Source: Treponema sp. (lineage in GTDB: Bacteria; Spirochaetota; Spirochaetia; Treponematales; Treponemataceae). Taken from it: a stretch of DNA of 64,000 bases. The position numbers were made by a program, and so were the translations under genes. Under the pieces are notes generated by a model. The model did no database searches, had not been told where the DNA came from, and saw nothing but the letters and a program-made list of their open reading frames with translations. The DNA lies in the NCBI GenBank assembly GCA_017934745.1, contig JAGBIY010000003.1:62001-126000 (forward strand). Reading direction: 5' to 3'. Position 1 is the stretch's first letter. Every line of letters begins with the position of its first letter. Shown here in pieces: positions 1-7,870 of the stretch.

Positions 1-666
1 CTGTGGGAAGAGAACGATGAAGCCGCCGAAACTGTGAACGCGGAGATTGAGAAGGCACAGGCGGCGAATTCATGGGGAAGCATCGGCGGAAACCTCAAGC
101 AGATAATCGAAGCCAGCCTGGTTATACAGATGGACTACAGAAGAATGCTCAGCATGTTCAGGGCGTCGATTCTGTCGTCGAAGAGGAAGCCCACGCGCAT
201 GAAGCCGAACCGCCGCTACGGATTTTCGTACATGGGAAGCAAGAGCGACTTCACAACCGGGCTTTTGGTGGCCGTGGACACAAGCGGCTCAATAACCGAC
301 GAGGCTCTGCAGAAGTTCTTTTCGATAGTGAACAGATTCTTCAAATACGGGATAAAGACAATCGACGTAATCCAGTTCGACGCGGAATTGAAGGATGAGG
401 TCCTCTCGCTCAAAAAAGCGAAGTCGAGAGTCGAAATAACAGGGCGAGGCGGAACGGACTTCCAGCCGGCAATCGACTACTACGAAAGCCATCCGATGTA
501 CGACGGTCTAATAATGTTCACCGACGGCTACGCGGAAATTCCAAAGCTCAACGGATACGCCGCCAAGATTCTCTGGGTTCTCACCAGCCGGCAGGAATAC
601 GAAGACTTCTGCGAGAAAACGCTCGACCACCTGCCCGGCTCAAAAGCCACATACATTCCTCTTTGA
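1..666 (+). CDS. VWA-like domain protein (DUF2201 C-terminal type), 5' end cut off
   Basis: The frame is open from base 1 to the TGA at 664-666, so the start lies upstream of the window; the GTG at 34 is only an internal candidate. The visible part is the C-terminal half of a von Willebrand A-like protein. A MIDAS-type motif (VAVDTSGSITDEA) is followed by a second acidic patch (IQFDAEL) and a GRGGTDF motif with the metal-binding Thr-Asp, then MFTDGYAE. Such VWA/DUF2201 proteins usually work with a MoxR-type AAA+ ATPase encoded next door, which would be off-window to the left. The substrate is unknown. Family call good, role not determined. Confidence 0.8.
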   Translation: MWEENDEAAETVNAEIEKAQAANSWGSIGGNLKQIIEASLVIQMDYRRMLSMFRASILSSKRKPTRMKPNRRYGFSYMGSKSDFTTGLLVAVDTSGSITDEALQKFFSIVNRFFKYGIKTIDVIQFDAELKDEVLSLKKAKSRVEITGRGGTDFQPAIDYYESHPMYDGLIMFTDGYAEIPKLNGYAAKILWVLTSRQEYEDFCEKTLDHLPGSKATYIPL

Positions 667-678
667 CGCTTTTCCACC

Positions 679-707
679 TTGAAAACAGCCTGATTTTTTG
701 ATAGAGT
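679..707 (+). promoter_or_regulatory. Promoter of tRNA-Leu
   Basis: TTGAAA (679-684), a 17-bp spacer and TAGAGT (702-707). Predicted start of transcription is near 714, about 20 nt before the mature tRNA. Both hexamers lie beyond the stop codon of the VWA gene. Confidence 0.55.
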
Positions 708-734
708 TAACGATGTGTTCACAAAAGAGCGCAG

Positions 735-818
735 GCCGAGATGATGGAATGGTAGACATCGGGGACTTAAAATCCCCTGACCGCACTGGTCGTGCCGGTT
801 CGAGTCCGGTTCTCGGCA
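735..818 (+). tRNA. tRNA-Leu (anticodon UAA)
   Basis: A 7-bp acceptor stem pairs GCCGAGA (735-741) with TCTCGGC (811-817), followed by an A discriminator base. The anticodon stem GGGGA/TCCCC holds the loop CTTAAAA, giving anticodon TAA. A long class II variable arm and a T arm with GGTTCGAGTCC follow. CCA is not encoded. A terminator follows directly. Confidence 0.96.
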
Positions 819-819
819 A

Positions 820-845
820 CCCTGGTTTTTCCAGGGATTTTTTTT
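820..845 (+). terminator. Rho-independent terminator of tRNA-Leu
   Basis: CCCTGG (820-825), a TTTTT loop and CCAGGG (831-836), followed by ATTTTTTTT. It sits between the tRNA and the Shine-Dalgarno of the next gene. Confidence 0.8.
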
Positions 846-861
846 GTCCAGGAGGAAAGCC

Positions 862-1728
862 ATGTCTTCAACTTCAGTAAGAATCAACAACCTTTTCAAC
901 AACAAGAACATCGCCCAGATTGCGCAGGGAGGCCCCTTCGCGATTTTCGAGCACCAGAACGACATGAGCGTAAGCCCTGGAGAATCGCTTTTCGCCTATT
1001 TCATGAAGGAAATGAACGTGCGAAAGCGCCAAGTCTTCTGCGACCTGGAGAACGGAGCCGTGAGGGTCCAGGCTGGGGCGATGCAGTGGACGGCGGGAAA
1101 CATCCAGCAGGAGAGCGGCGTGAAAGGGGTCGGAAACCTTCTAGGAAAGCTCGTGGGTGGAGCCGTCACAGGAGAATCCGCAATCAAGCCGGTCTACAGG
1201 GGAACAGGCTACATCATGCTGGAACCGACCTACAACTTCCTTCTTCTGGAGAACGTCGCTTCATGGGGAAGCGGAATCGTGCTTAACGACGGGCTGTTCC
1301 TCGCCTGCGAAGACAGCGTTTCGGAAAGGGTAATCAGCCGCAAGAACATCTCCTCCGCGGTACTTGGAGGGGAAGGACTGTTCAACCTCTGCCTTTCGGG
1401 CAACGGTTACGCGGTCCTTGAAAGCCCGGTCCCGAGAGAGGAGCTCATCGAATTCGAAATCTCAAACGACGTTGTGAAGATAGACGGCAACATGGCAATA
1501 GCGTGGTCTTCGTCATTGGAATTCACCGTGGAAAAATCGGGAAAATCGCTGCTCGGTTCGGCCATCGGTGGCGAAGGGCTTGTGAACGTGTACAGGGGAA
1601 GCGGAAAAATCCTCATGGCGCCGACTCTTCCGGGAACCGTGCACAAAAACGACAACGGCCCTGAAAAGACGGCGGCGACATCTTCACAGGGACTCGGAAG
1701 CACAATCTCGACACTGTTCGGAAATTGA
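862..1728 (+). CDS. AIM24 family protein
   Basis: 288 residues. The start is the ATG at 862, fixed by AGGAGG at 850-855; the in-frame TTG at 844 precedes the Shine-Dalgarno and is unlikely. The protein has the repeating short beta-strand pattern of the AIM24 (PF01987) fold, with Gly-rich segments such as GVKGVGNLLGKLVGGAVTGE (about residues 88-107) and two GGEGL motifs in the second half. There is no signal peptide or membrane segment. The bacterial family has no firm function; the name comes from a yeast mitochondrial protein. Probably monocistronic, between the tRNA terminator and its own terminator. Confidence 0.85.
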   Translation: MSSTSVRINNLFNNKNIAQIAQGGPFAIFEHQNDMSVSPGESLFAYFMKEMNVRKRQVFCDLENGAVRVQAGAMQWTAGNIQQESGVKGVGNLLGKLVGGAVTGESAIKPVYRGTGYIMLEPTYNFLLLENVASWGSGIVLNDGLFLACEDSVSERVISRKNISSAVLGGEGLFNLCLSGNGYAVLESPVPREELIEFEISNDVVKIDGNMAIAWSSSLEFTVEKSGKSLLGSAIGGEGLVNVYRGSGKILMAPTLPGTVHKNDNGPEKTAATSSQGLGSTISTLFGN

Positions 1729-1745
1729 CAGTCAGAAAAACAAAA

Positions 1746-1777
1746 AAGCGGAGACCAAAAATCTCCGCTTCTTTTTT
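1746..1777. terminator. Bidirectional terminator between converging genes
   Basis: AAGCGGAGA (1746-1754) pairs with TCTCCGCTT (1762-1770), with T-rich DNA on the right and A-rich DNA on the left. It can end both the AIM24 gene and the minus-strand gene ending at 1794. Confidence 0.75.
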
Positions 1778-1793
1778 GGGCAATCATGCCGCC

Positions 1794-2357
1794 CTATTTT
1801 ATCTGGCTGAACAGACCCGCCATCTCGTTTCTCCACTCAAGGCGGTTGTCCCTGTCCTCCCACTCGATTGTCCTTCGTATTGAAAAATGCCTCAAATCGT
1901 GAGGATTCTCGAAATGCAGCACGGCGAATTTTCCTTGGCCGATGTAGGTCACCCTCTCGTTCGGACCGGGCTTCTCGCTGTCGCAAATCTGCTTCAAAAC
2001 GCAGTCGAAATGGGCTGGATTCCCTGTCTCCCTGTTTGAAACCGCGCTTTCTATGTCTTCAGGGGATATCACCTTTCCACAAATTTCGCAGACCCTTACA
2101 TCGGAACGGAACTCTCGGATGGCGTTCTCGGTCTCCACAAGCTCCCGCTGGAGCATCAACCTTATCTCTTTCTGCAACGGAGACATCCTCTTTGAAAAAC
2201 TCCGCTTCACAGAATAGTTTTCTTTCGCACTGTTTCGCTTTTCTTTCGCTTTTTTTGCCCGCTCGTTTCTGTGCTCGTTCTTTCTTACATTCTTGCGGTC
2301 ATTGCGCCGCTGGTTGCGTCGACGTCCATTTGAATAAGAAGCGTCATTTTGATTCAT
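1794..2357 (-). CDS. Basic-tailed zinc-ribbon-like hypothetical protein
   Basis: 187 residues from the ATG at 2357, which has GAGG five bases upstream. An upstream ATG at 2384 (nine more residues) is possible but has a poorer ribosome site; both overlap the end of the preceding gene. The first 60 residues are very basic (Arg/Lys/Asn-rich) and likely disordered or nucleic-acid binding. The middle carries CEICGKVI, then HFDC about 30 residues later, a plausible four-ligand zinc site. The C-terminal part looks globular (GQGKFAVLHF). I do not recognise the family. It is last in the group with yraN. Confidence 0.7.
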   Translation of the reverse strand: MNQNDASYSNGRRRNQRRNDRKNVRKNEHRNERAKKAKEKRNSAKENYSVKRSFSKRMSPLQKEIRLMLQRELVETENAIREFRSDVRVCEICGKVISPEDIESAVSNRETGNPAHFDCVLKQICDSEKPGPNERVTYIGQGKFAVLHFENPHDLRHFSIRRTIEWEDRDNRLEWRNEMAGLFSQIK

Positions 2358-2535
2358 AAAGGCCTCGCTGAGTCCGCTGTCCATTGTCTTCTACTATTCT
2401 TCTACTCAAAACCTGCGCTATACGCTGAACCGCGAAATCCAGATAATCCTTGCTCTGGATTTTGTTCCGCAATTCCAATACACGTGGTGATATGATACTG
2501 CTAGTAGAAGAAGCAGTCTTCGAGGCAACCTTCAT
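2344..2535 (-). CDS. Small hypothetical protein coupled to yraN
   Basis: 63 residues. Its ATG (2533-2535) overlaps the TGA of yraN by four bases, and its end overlaps the start of the next gene, so translational coupling on both sides is likely. The N-terminus is Ser/Thr-rich; the centre (LRNKIQSKDYLDFAVQRIAQ) is a predicted amphipathic helix. No known domain is visible. Alternative: only an overlapping frame, but its neat fit between two genes argues for coding. Confidence 0.6.
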   Translation of the reverse strand: MKVASKTASSTSSIISPRVLELRNKIQSKDYLDFAVQRIAQVLSRRIVEDNGQRTQRGLYESK

Positions 2536-2945
2536 ACGAACTCCGCAAAAGCATCTTGAATATGATAGACAGGAGCAAAACCGGGCATGTCAACGACCAA
2601 CACATCAAACCGGATTTTGCTGTCATTATATTTTCGATTACTTAGCAGAAAAAATTTAGCCGTTTCAATAATTCTTTTCTGCTTTCTCAAATCGAGTTCG
2701 TGCGAAAGAGTCTCAAGATTCCCGCTCGGCAGGGTTTTCACCTCCACAAAGACAAGAACACCGTCTTTCTTTGCGATTATATCAATTTCCCCCCGTTTTG
2801 TCCGCCAGTTGCGGGAAACAATTTCATACCCCCCAGAAACAAGAAAAGCGACGGCCTTGTCTTCGCCATCGCTTCCTATCGCTTTCGTGCTTTTCTTTTT
2901 CTGAAGGGAAAAATCTTCTGGGGAAATGGAAAACGGAGTCGTCAA
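2532..2945 (-). CDS. yraN: YraN family (UPF0102) endonuclease-like protein
   Basis: 137 residues. The start is a TTG at 2945 that overlaps the upstream TGA (TTGA) and has GGAGG four bases before it; no ATG exists nearby. The PD-(D/E)XK-like core of the family is visible: GEDKAVAFL, then RTKRGEIDIIAKKDG with the acidic residue, and VFVEVKTL with the E-x-K pair. The family is universal in bacteria and its biological role is unsettled. There is an unusually polar N-terminal extension of about 25 residues (KKKSTK). Second gene of the group 3205-1794. Confidence 0.9.
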   Translation of the reverse strand: MTTPFSISPEDFSLQKKKSTKAIGSDGEDKAVAFLVSGGYEIVSRNWRTKRGEIDIIAKKDGVLVFVEVKTLPSGNLETLSHELDLRKQKRIIETAKFFLLSNRKYNDSKIRFDVLVVDMPGFAPVYHIQDAFAEFV

Positions 2946-3205
2946 ATCTCCTCCAACTCATCGACAACATCTTCCTCGTCGAGTTCATCCAGTTCCTCAA
3001 GCTCATCGACCTCGTTGCCGTCTATTGCATGGCCGAACGTCAGCAGAGTCTTTATCTTCCAATGAGAGATGGCACTGATGTGATACTGTTTCACGGTCCT
3101 GTCCTCTGCAAGGAACATGCTTTCACCGTCGTCAAAGAAAATAGGTGCGGAGAATCTCATTCCAAGTTTGATTTCACTAGCGTCAATCACATTGAAGTTT
3201 TTCAT
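2942..3205 (-). CDS. Orphan HD-GYP-type N-terminal domain with acidic tail
   Basis: 87 residues from the ATG at 3205, with AGGGG six bases upstream; a longer reading from a TTG at 3211 would lose that spacing. Residues 1-60 (SEIKLGMRFSAPIFFDDGES, then HWKIKTLL) resemble the N-terminal domain that precedes HD-GYP domains, including that of the cut-off gene at 63185 in this window. No HD domain follows; the last 20 residues are almost all Asp/Glu/Leu. Its stop overlaps yraN. Role unknown; it could be a stand-alone partner domain. Confidence 0.75.
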   Translation of the reverse strand: MKNFNVIDASEIKLGMRFSAPIFFDDGESMFLAEDRTVKQYHISAISHWKIKTLLTFGHAIDGNEVDELEELDELDEEDVVDELEEI

Positions 3206-3371
3206 AAGCAACCCCTATCACTTCAGTTTTGATGATTTCATTATACCACAGGATTTTGTTTTGGGTGCTTTTTCTTGTAAAAAAAAGACATTTTTTATGA
3301 CTTTACATAACATTCGGTTTCTTAAACTCCAAAATCTCCATTTTTGAACAGAAACTTTCAACACGCAAACA

Positions 3372-3411
3372 AAAAAAAGACCCGGAAGACAAACGAATCC
3401 CAGGTCTTTCA
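3372..3411 (-). terminator. Terminator of the rpsP-rplS operon
   Basis: On the minus strand AAAGACC ... GGTCTTT forms a stem, extended by GG/CC after a mismatch, followed by TTTTTTTG. It lies 34 bp beyond the rplS stop codon. Confidence 0.75.
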
Positions 3412-3444
3412 TCACTTGAATCTATTGTTTTGTCATTTCAACGA

Positions 3445-3918
3445 TTATTTCTTAGCCTTTGGCTTTGCGGCGGCGGCTGCGTTCTCAGCCTTCTCCTCAG
3501 CGTTGATTGCGGCCTCGGCAGCATCAGCGACCTTGGCCAAATCCCTTGACCACTTGAGGTAAGCGACAGCCTTCTGTCCAACGAGCTCCTTGACTTTGGC
3601 TCCCTTGCCAATCTTGTCGCGGATGTAGTAGAGCTTAGAGCGGCGGACCTTACCGACGCGGACAACCTCGACCTTGATAACGCGTGGGCTGTAAACCGGG
3701 AAAACGCGCTCTACGCCGACACCGTAAGAATCCTTGCGGACAGTGAAAGTCTTGCGGACTCCGCTGCCCTTTATTGCGATTACGAGTCCCTCGAAAATCT
3801 GGATACGCTTTGTCTTTCCTTCGATGATTTCGAAGTGAACTTTTACAGTGTCTCCAACTTTGTAGTTAAGAGCATGGTCATTCTTCTGCTGCTCTTCAAT
3901 TGTTCTAATCAAATCCAT
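3445..3918 (-). CDS. rplS: 50S ribosomal protein L19 (bL19)
   Basis: 157 residues from the ATG at 3918 ([11 protein letters not shown]). The open frame continues upstream, but that part overlaps trmD and is not L19-like. Family motifs are clear: [43 protein letters not shown] and [15 protein letters not shown]. Bacterial L19 is usually about 115 residues; here the C-terminus has a roughly 40-residue Ala/Lys/Glu-rich tail, typical of treponemal ribosomal proteins. L19 lies at the 30S-50S interface. Last gene of the operon. Confidence 0.97.
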   Translation of the reverse strand: MDLIRTIEEQQKNDHALNYKVGDTVKVHFEIIEGKTKRIQIFEGLVIAIKGSGVRKTFTVRKDSYGVGVERVFPVYSPRVIKVEVVRVGKVRRSKLYYIRDKIGKGAKVKELVGQKAVAYLKWSRDLAKVADAAEAAINAEEKAENAAAAAKPKAKK

Positions 3919-3946
3919 GATTGTATTCCTTTTTATTGAAATCAGA

Positions 3947-4750
3947 TTATTCACCTGATTCAGGCTTTTTAAGCCAGATTCTTTTCCTACGGAGTTTCTC
4001 CGGCAATTTCTTGACGAAAAACTGTTCCGTAATCTCCTCAATCATTTTTTCGGCCTCTGCAGTCAACTGTCCTGTAAGCCTAGCTTTTGCGACCAAATCC
4101 GGCCGGTTGGCGAGGGTCTTTTCAAGACGCTTTTTCAGACGCCACTTTCGGATAAGCTCATGGTTGCCGGAAGTCAAAACATCTGGCACTTCCAAGCCCT
4201 TGTACACTGTCGGGTGGGTGTACTGGGGATATTCCAAAAGTCCGTCGGAGTAACTCTCTTCTTCCAGTGATTCGGGAGTGATGACATCTTCCACCAACCG
4301 ATAAACGGAATCGATTATGACGGTCGCCGCCAACTCTCCGCTGGACATGACGTAATCTCCAATGGAAATCTCGTCGTCCACATACAAATCAATTATGCGC
4401 TGGTCGATACCCTCGTACCGCCCGCACACGAAAACAAGTTCGTCTTTCCGACTAAGTTCCTGCGCCTTGGCCTGCGTTAGCTGCTTTCCAGAAGGAGTGA
4501 CGTAAATCACATGCTTCTTGTAGGCCTTCACGCTGTCCAATGCGCGCCCGAGAGGCTCCGCCATCAAAAGCTGTCCGGCTCCGCCTCCATACGGTTTGTC
4601 ATCACAAGTCTTGTGTTTATCAAAGGCAAAATCCCTGATATTCACCAAATCGTAGGCAATAATCCCCTTTTCAACCGCTTTCGCCATGATTGAGGTTTCA
4701 AAAAACGCTCGCGGAATCTCAGGGAACAAGGTCAGCACTGTAAATTTCAT
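3947..4750 (-). CDS. trmD: tRNA (guanine-37-N1)-methyltransferase
   Basis: 267 residues, slightly longer than the usual 240-250 because of a basic C-terminal tail. TrmD uses S-adenosylmethionine to methylate G37 of tRNAs reading CNN codons and prevents frameshifting. The SPOUT trefoil-knot motifs are present: [42 protein letters not shown] and [14 protein letters not shown]. It starts 4 bp after the rimM stop, in the classic rpsP-khpA-rimM-trmD-rplS order. Confidence 0.97.
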   Translation of the reverse strand: MKFTVLTLFPEIPRAFFETSIMAKAVEKGIIAYDLVNIRDFAFDKHKTCDDKPYGGGAGQLLMAEPLGRALDSVKAYKKHVIYVTPSGKQLTQAKAQELSRKDELVFVCGRYEGIDQRIIDLYVDDEISIGDYVMSSGELAATVIIDSVYRLVEDVITPESLEEESYSDGLLEYPQYTHPTVYKGLEVPDVLTSGNHELIRKWRLKKRLEKTLANRPDLVAKARLTGQLTAEAEKMIEEITEQFFVKKLPEKLRRKRIWLKKPESGE

Positions 4751-4754
4751 GGAA

Positions 4755-5414
4755 TTACTCCAGAATCCAGAGGTGCATCAACTGGACCATCCTATTCTCG
4801 ATGTCGACTTTTCCGATGAACCCCGCCTCCGCCTTGAGAGGAACGTAGACCGTCCTCGGCTTCGGCTTCTTGCCCTCGCCCCTCTTGTAAAGGACGCGGC
4901 CGTCTTCATCCGTACCGAATCGCATCGCATCTGTAAGAAGATCACAGTTCTCGGCCAAAGAAACCTCCAAGAGGTCACTAGAACCGCCTTCCATTACGTC
5001 TGTGATTTTTCCAACTACAACAGGTTCTTTCTCCAAACCGTCTTCGTCCTTCGGAACAAAATAGACCAAAGAACATTTTTTCAAATCTTCGACATACCAC
5101 TCGTTTTCGCCAAGAGGACAAGCCTTATCGCGAGGAACGACAATTTCCCATCTGGTGAATTTCTTCGCCTCTTCGGAACTGTTTATCCCAACGAGTTTCA
5201 TGTACAAGTCATGGTCTCCGGCATCGACCGTCTCCACCTTGAAAAGCTTCGACTCGCCCGTCTTACCATTCCTCAAAGCAACTTCCGTCATGTCGAGAAA
5301 GTGGTCGAAATAACCTGAAGCGCTCTCAACTTTGAATTCCCCCGAAAGACCGTGCGGCCCACGGACGAAACCTACAACAAATTGCTCCAAAAGCTCATCC
5401 GATTCGTCTTTCAA
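4755..5414 (-). CDS. rimM: 16S rRNA processing protein RimM
   Basis: 219 residues, longer than the usual 170-180. RimM binds S19 during maturation of the 30S head. The N-terminal motif VVGFVRGPHGLSGEFKV and the PRC-barrel part (ENEWYVEDLKKCSLVYFVPK) are visible. The start is TTG at 5414, overlapping the khpA stop as TTGA, with GGAG eight bases upstream, so it is probably translated by coupling. An insertion of about 35 residues (around SLAENCDLLTDAMRFGTDED to GEGKKPKPRTVYV) accounts for the length. Confidence 0.93.
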   Translation of the reverse strand: MKDESDELLEQFVVGFVRGPHGLSGEFKVESASGYFDHFLDMTEVALRNGKTGESKLFKVETVDAGDHDLYMKLVGINSSEEAKKFTRWEIVVPRDKACPLGENEWYVEDLKKCSLVYFVPKDEDGLEKEPVVVGKITDVMEGGSSDLLEVSLAENCDLLTDAMRFGTDEDGRVLYKRGEGKKPKPRTVYVPLKAEAGFIGKVDIENRMVQLMHLWILE

Positions 5415-5644
5415 TCAAGAATCTCCAAACTGTAATGCCTTCCATCCCTGTTGGCGGAAGCACTGAGAACAGTCCTCAAAGCTTTTGCTATACGGCCATA
5501 CTTGCCGATGACCTTACCAATATCACCCTGGGCTACACGAAGTTCAAGAACTGTACCTCTATCGCCTTCGGTTTCATTTACCGAGACTGCGCTGGGATCA
5601 TCGACCAATGATTTCGCGATATATTCAATCAGGTCTTTTTCCAT
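5411..5644 (-). CDS. khpA: KH-domain RNA-binding protein KhpA
   Basis: 77 residues, the full length of the family. A single KH domain with the GxxG-type loop in KVIGKYGRIAKALRTVL. KhpA binds RNA, often with KhpB, and is regularly encoded between rpsP and rimM, as here. It starts 32 bp after rpsP and its TGA overlaps the TTG of rimM. Confidence 0.95.
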   Translation of the reverse strand: MEKDLIEYIAKSLVDDPSAVSVNETEGDRGTVLELRVAQGDIGKVIGKYGRIAKALRTVLSASANRDGRHYSLEILD

Positions 5645-5676
5645 TTCTGGCTACCCCTTAGGCTTTTCTCGTTAAA

Positions 5677-5925
5677 TTACTTAACTGCAAAACCTTTCTT
5701 GTTGAAAATTCTGCGGACAGTGTCTGTTGGCTGAGCACCGACTCCAATCCAATACTTGGCGCGCTCCTCGTTGAAAGCAATCTGCGAATCAGCTGCCGCG
5801 ATTGGCTGGTAGATACCGAGTTCCTCGATTGTCGTACCATCGCGCGGCTTGCGTGAATCCTGAACCACGATGCGGTATGTAGGGCGTTCCTTTGTACCGA
5901 ATCTCTTAAGTCTAATCTTGACCAT
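5677..5925 (-). CDS. rpsP: 30S ribosomal protein S16 (bS16)
   Basis: 82 residues. Starts MVKIRLKRFGTKERPTYRIV, the S16 signature, with YQPIAA and the C-terminal GVGAQPTDTVRRIFNKKG. GGAGG lies seven bases before the ATG. First gene of the ribosomal/tRNA-modification operon, driven by the promoter at 5978-6006. Confidence 0.98.
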   Translation of the reverse strand: MVKIRLKRFGTKERPTYRIVVQDSRKPRDGTTIEELGIYQPIAAADSQIAFNEERAKYWIGVGAQPTDTVRRIFNKKGFAVK

Positions 5926-5977
5926 AAAAATTCCTCCATCAAAACCTTGTTAGTCCAAAGTTTTGAAATGAATTTGT

Positions 5978-6006
5978 ACTATATATTCTTAGTGTCGTTT
6001 AGTCAA
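5978..6006 (-). promoter_or_regulatory. Promoter of the rpsP operon
   Basis: On the minus strand TTGACT (6001-6006), a 17-bp spacer and TATAGT (5978-5983). It gives a leader of about 45 nt before rpsP and stands back-to-back with the methylase promoter. Confidence 0.75.
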
Positions 6007-6014
6007 TTATTCTC

Positions 6015-6049
6015 TTCACTAGCGAAATTTATTGTGATATATTTTGCGA
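6015..6049 (+). promoter_or_regulatory. Leaderless promoter of the adenine methylase
   Basis: TTCACT (6015-6020), a 17-bp spacer, TATATT (6038-6043), then six bases to the ATG at 6050. The predicted +1 is the A of the start codon; no Shine-Dalgarno is present. Confidence 0.6.
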
Positions 6050-7870
6050 ATGAATTTTTCATCTGACACAAAGGATTTTTCCACGCCGTATCTCACAGAG
6101 CAGATAATAGCGTACATCGGAAACAAACGAAAACTGCTTCCGCTCATATACAGCGCAATGGAAAACACAGGACTTGAGCTTAAACCGGGCTTGAAATTTT
6201 TCGATGTGTTTTCGGGAAGCGGGGTCGTTTCTAGGATGGCGAAGAGCCTGAACTTCGAGGTATACGCGAACGACTGGGAATACTATGCAAATGTATTGAG
6301 CAAGGGATATGTGGAGACGAACGATTCTGACATCGTGGAACTTTTCGGCTCGGAAGAAAAATTCATTCAGAAACTGGACGAAATCAACTCACTCAAGAAC
6401 CCGACATCGGAGAAGCAGTACATAGCGAAGTACTACGCACCAAAGGAATTCGACGCGGGTCTCGTCGACTTCAAGACGGAAAGGCTCTTCTACACGAGGC
6501 AGAACGCTCTCGCAATCGACAAAATCAGGAACTACATCGAATCGGCATACTCGGAAAAGCAGAACCCCAAAAATTCAAAGAAGATAGAAGCCGAGAACGA
6601 AAGGAACGCGAAGATAAGGAACCTTCTTCTTTCAGAGCTGATTTACGAATCCGCGACCCACACGAACACATCCGGGGTCTTCAAGGCGTTCCACAAAGGC
6701 TTCGGCGGGCACGGAAAGGACGCGCTCAAGCGGATAATGGCGGGAATCAAACTGAACCGTCCGATACTCATCGATTCGGAGCAGCCCGTCCACGTTTTCC
6801 AGGAGAACGCGAACGAACTCGTCAAGAAAATCAAGGGAATCGACATAGCGTACCTCGACCCCCCGTACAACCAGCACCAATACGGAAGCAACTACCATTT
6901 ATTGAACACAATCGCGAAATGGGACCACATCCCCGCGCCGCTCGACCTCAACTCGAAGGGAGTCCTCAAGGAGAAGGCGGCGATAAGGCACGACTGGGTG
7001 AACACGAAGTCCGACTACTGCTACAGGGAAATCGCCGAAAAGACGTTCTCTGAACTCATAGACTCGATAGACGCGAAGCACATACTCATAAGCTATTCAA
7101 CGGACGGAATAATACCGTTCACGAAGATGAGGGACATCTGCACCCGGAAGGGAAGGCTCTCGATAGTGACGAACGAATATTCGACATACAAAGGAGGAAA
7201 GCGAAGCAACTCAAGGCAGAACACGAACATCGAATTCATCCTCTGCATCGACACGGCAAAGACGAACGATGAGGAGTCGCTCAAGAAGATAGACGCGATA
7301 CTCATGAGGAAGAAGCTGATGCTCCTTTTCAAGCAGAAATTCTCCGAGAAAAAGATTCTGGAAAGCGTAAAGAAATTCAACAAGCGCAAGGAAGAGGAGA
7401 AATCGTTCTTCAAATCCGTCGCCATAAAGGACAAGGAAGAGAGCGATCCAAAAAGGAAGCGCAGGACGAAGAAAAACGAGAAGGAAATCGCCTTCGACAA
7501 CGGAAGCAGGGAATTTTCAGTGTCGACGAAGAATTTTTTCGAGCTTGAGCCGCCGGCAGACGCAATCGAGATGACAATCGAGGAACTCGACGAGATGCAC
7601 TCGGTCCTTTCTCCGTGCGCGTGCGAGACGAAGGAGGACGAGATTGCCGAGCTTGTGGCGAAAATAAAGAAGGGGAACGTCACGCTCAATCTGGCGAGGA
7701 AGCTTCCAGCGACACTCAAGAACCTCGCGCACAAGAAGAACAAGGAAGCGTTCATGAAGTGGCTCAAGAAAGTGGAGGCCCTGAACGACACCGTGCCTGA
7801 AATCTACGAGAGGATTCAGGACAGCGTGGAGAACGTGAAGATGCAGGCGAAGATGAGGTTCGAAAGCTAG
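6050..7870 (+). CDS. Orphan DNA adenine methyltransferase (D12 class)
   Basis: 606 residues from the ATG at 6050. Motifs of a type II N6-adenine methylase in alpha order: target-entry AYIGNKRKLLPLI (21-33), the SAM-binding FDVFSGSG (51-58) and the catalytic DPPY (270-273). The first 400 residues form the methylase; the last 200 (lysine-rich, then a helical domain ending at 606) have no family I can name. No restriction endonuclease gene is adjacent, so it looks like a solitary methylase with a regulatory or self-protection role. The stop codon overlaps that of the converging pseudouridine synthase (CTAG). Confidence 0.85.
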   Translation: MNFSSDTKDFSTPYLTEQIIAYIGNKRKLLPLIYSAMENTGLELKPGLKFFDVFSGSGVVSRMAKSLNFEVYANDWEYYANVLSKGYVETNDSDIVELFGSEEKFIQKLDEINSLKNPTSEKQYIAKYYAPKEFDAGLVDFKTERLFYTRQNALAIDKIRNYIESAYSEKQNPKNSKKIEAENERNAKIRNLLLSELIYESATHTNTSGVFKAFHKGFGGHGKDALKRIMAGIKLNRPILIDSEQPVHVFQENANELVKKIKGIDIAYLDPPYNQHQYGSNYHLLNTIAKWDHIPAPLDLNSKGVLKEKAAIRHDWVNTKSDYCYREIAEKTFSELIDSIDAKHILISYSTDGIIPFTKMRDICTRKGRLSIVTNEYSTYKGGKRSNSRQNTNIEFILCIDTAKTNDEESLKKIDAILMRKKLMLLFKQKFSEKKILESVKKFNKRKEEEKSFFKSVAIKDKEESDPKRKRRTKKNEKEIAFDNGSREFSVSTKNFFELEPPADAIEMTIEELDEMHSVLSPCACETKEDEIAELVAKIKKGNVTLNLARKLPATLKNLAHKKNKEAFMKWLKKVEALNDTVPEIYERIQDSVENVKMQAKMRFES

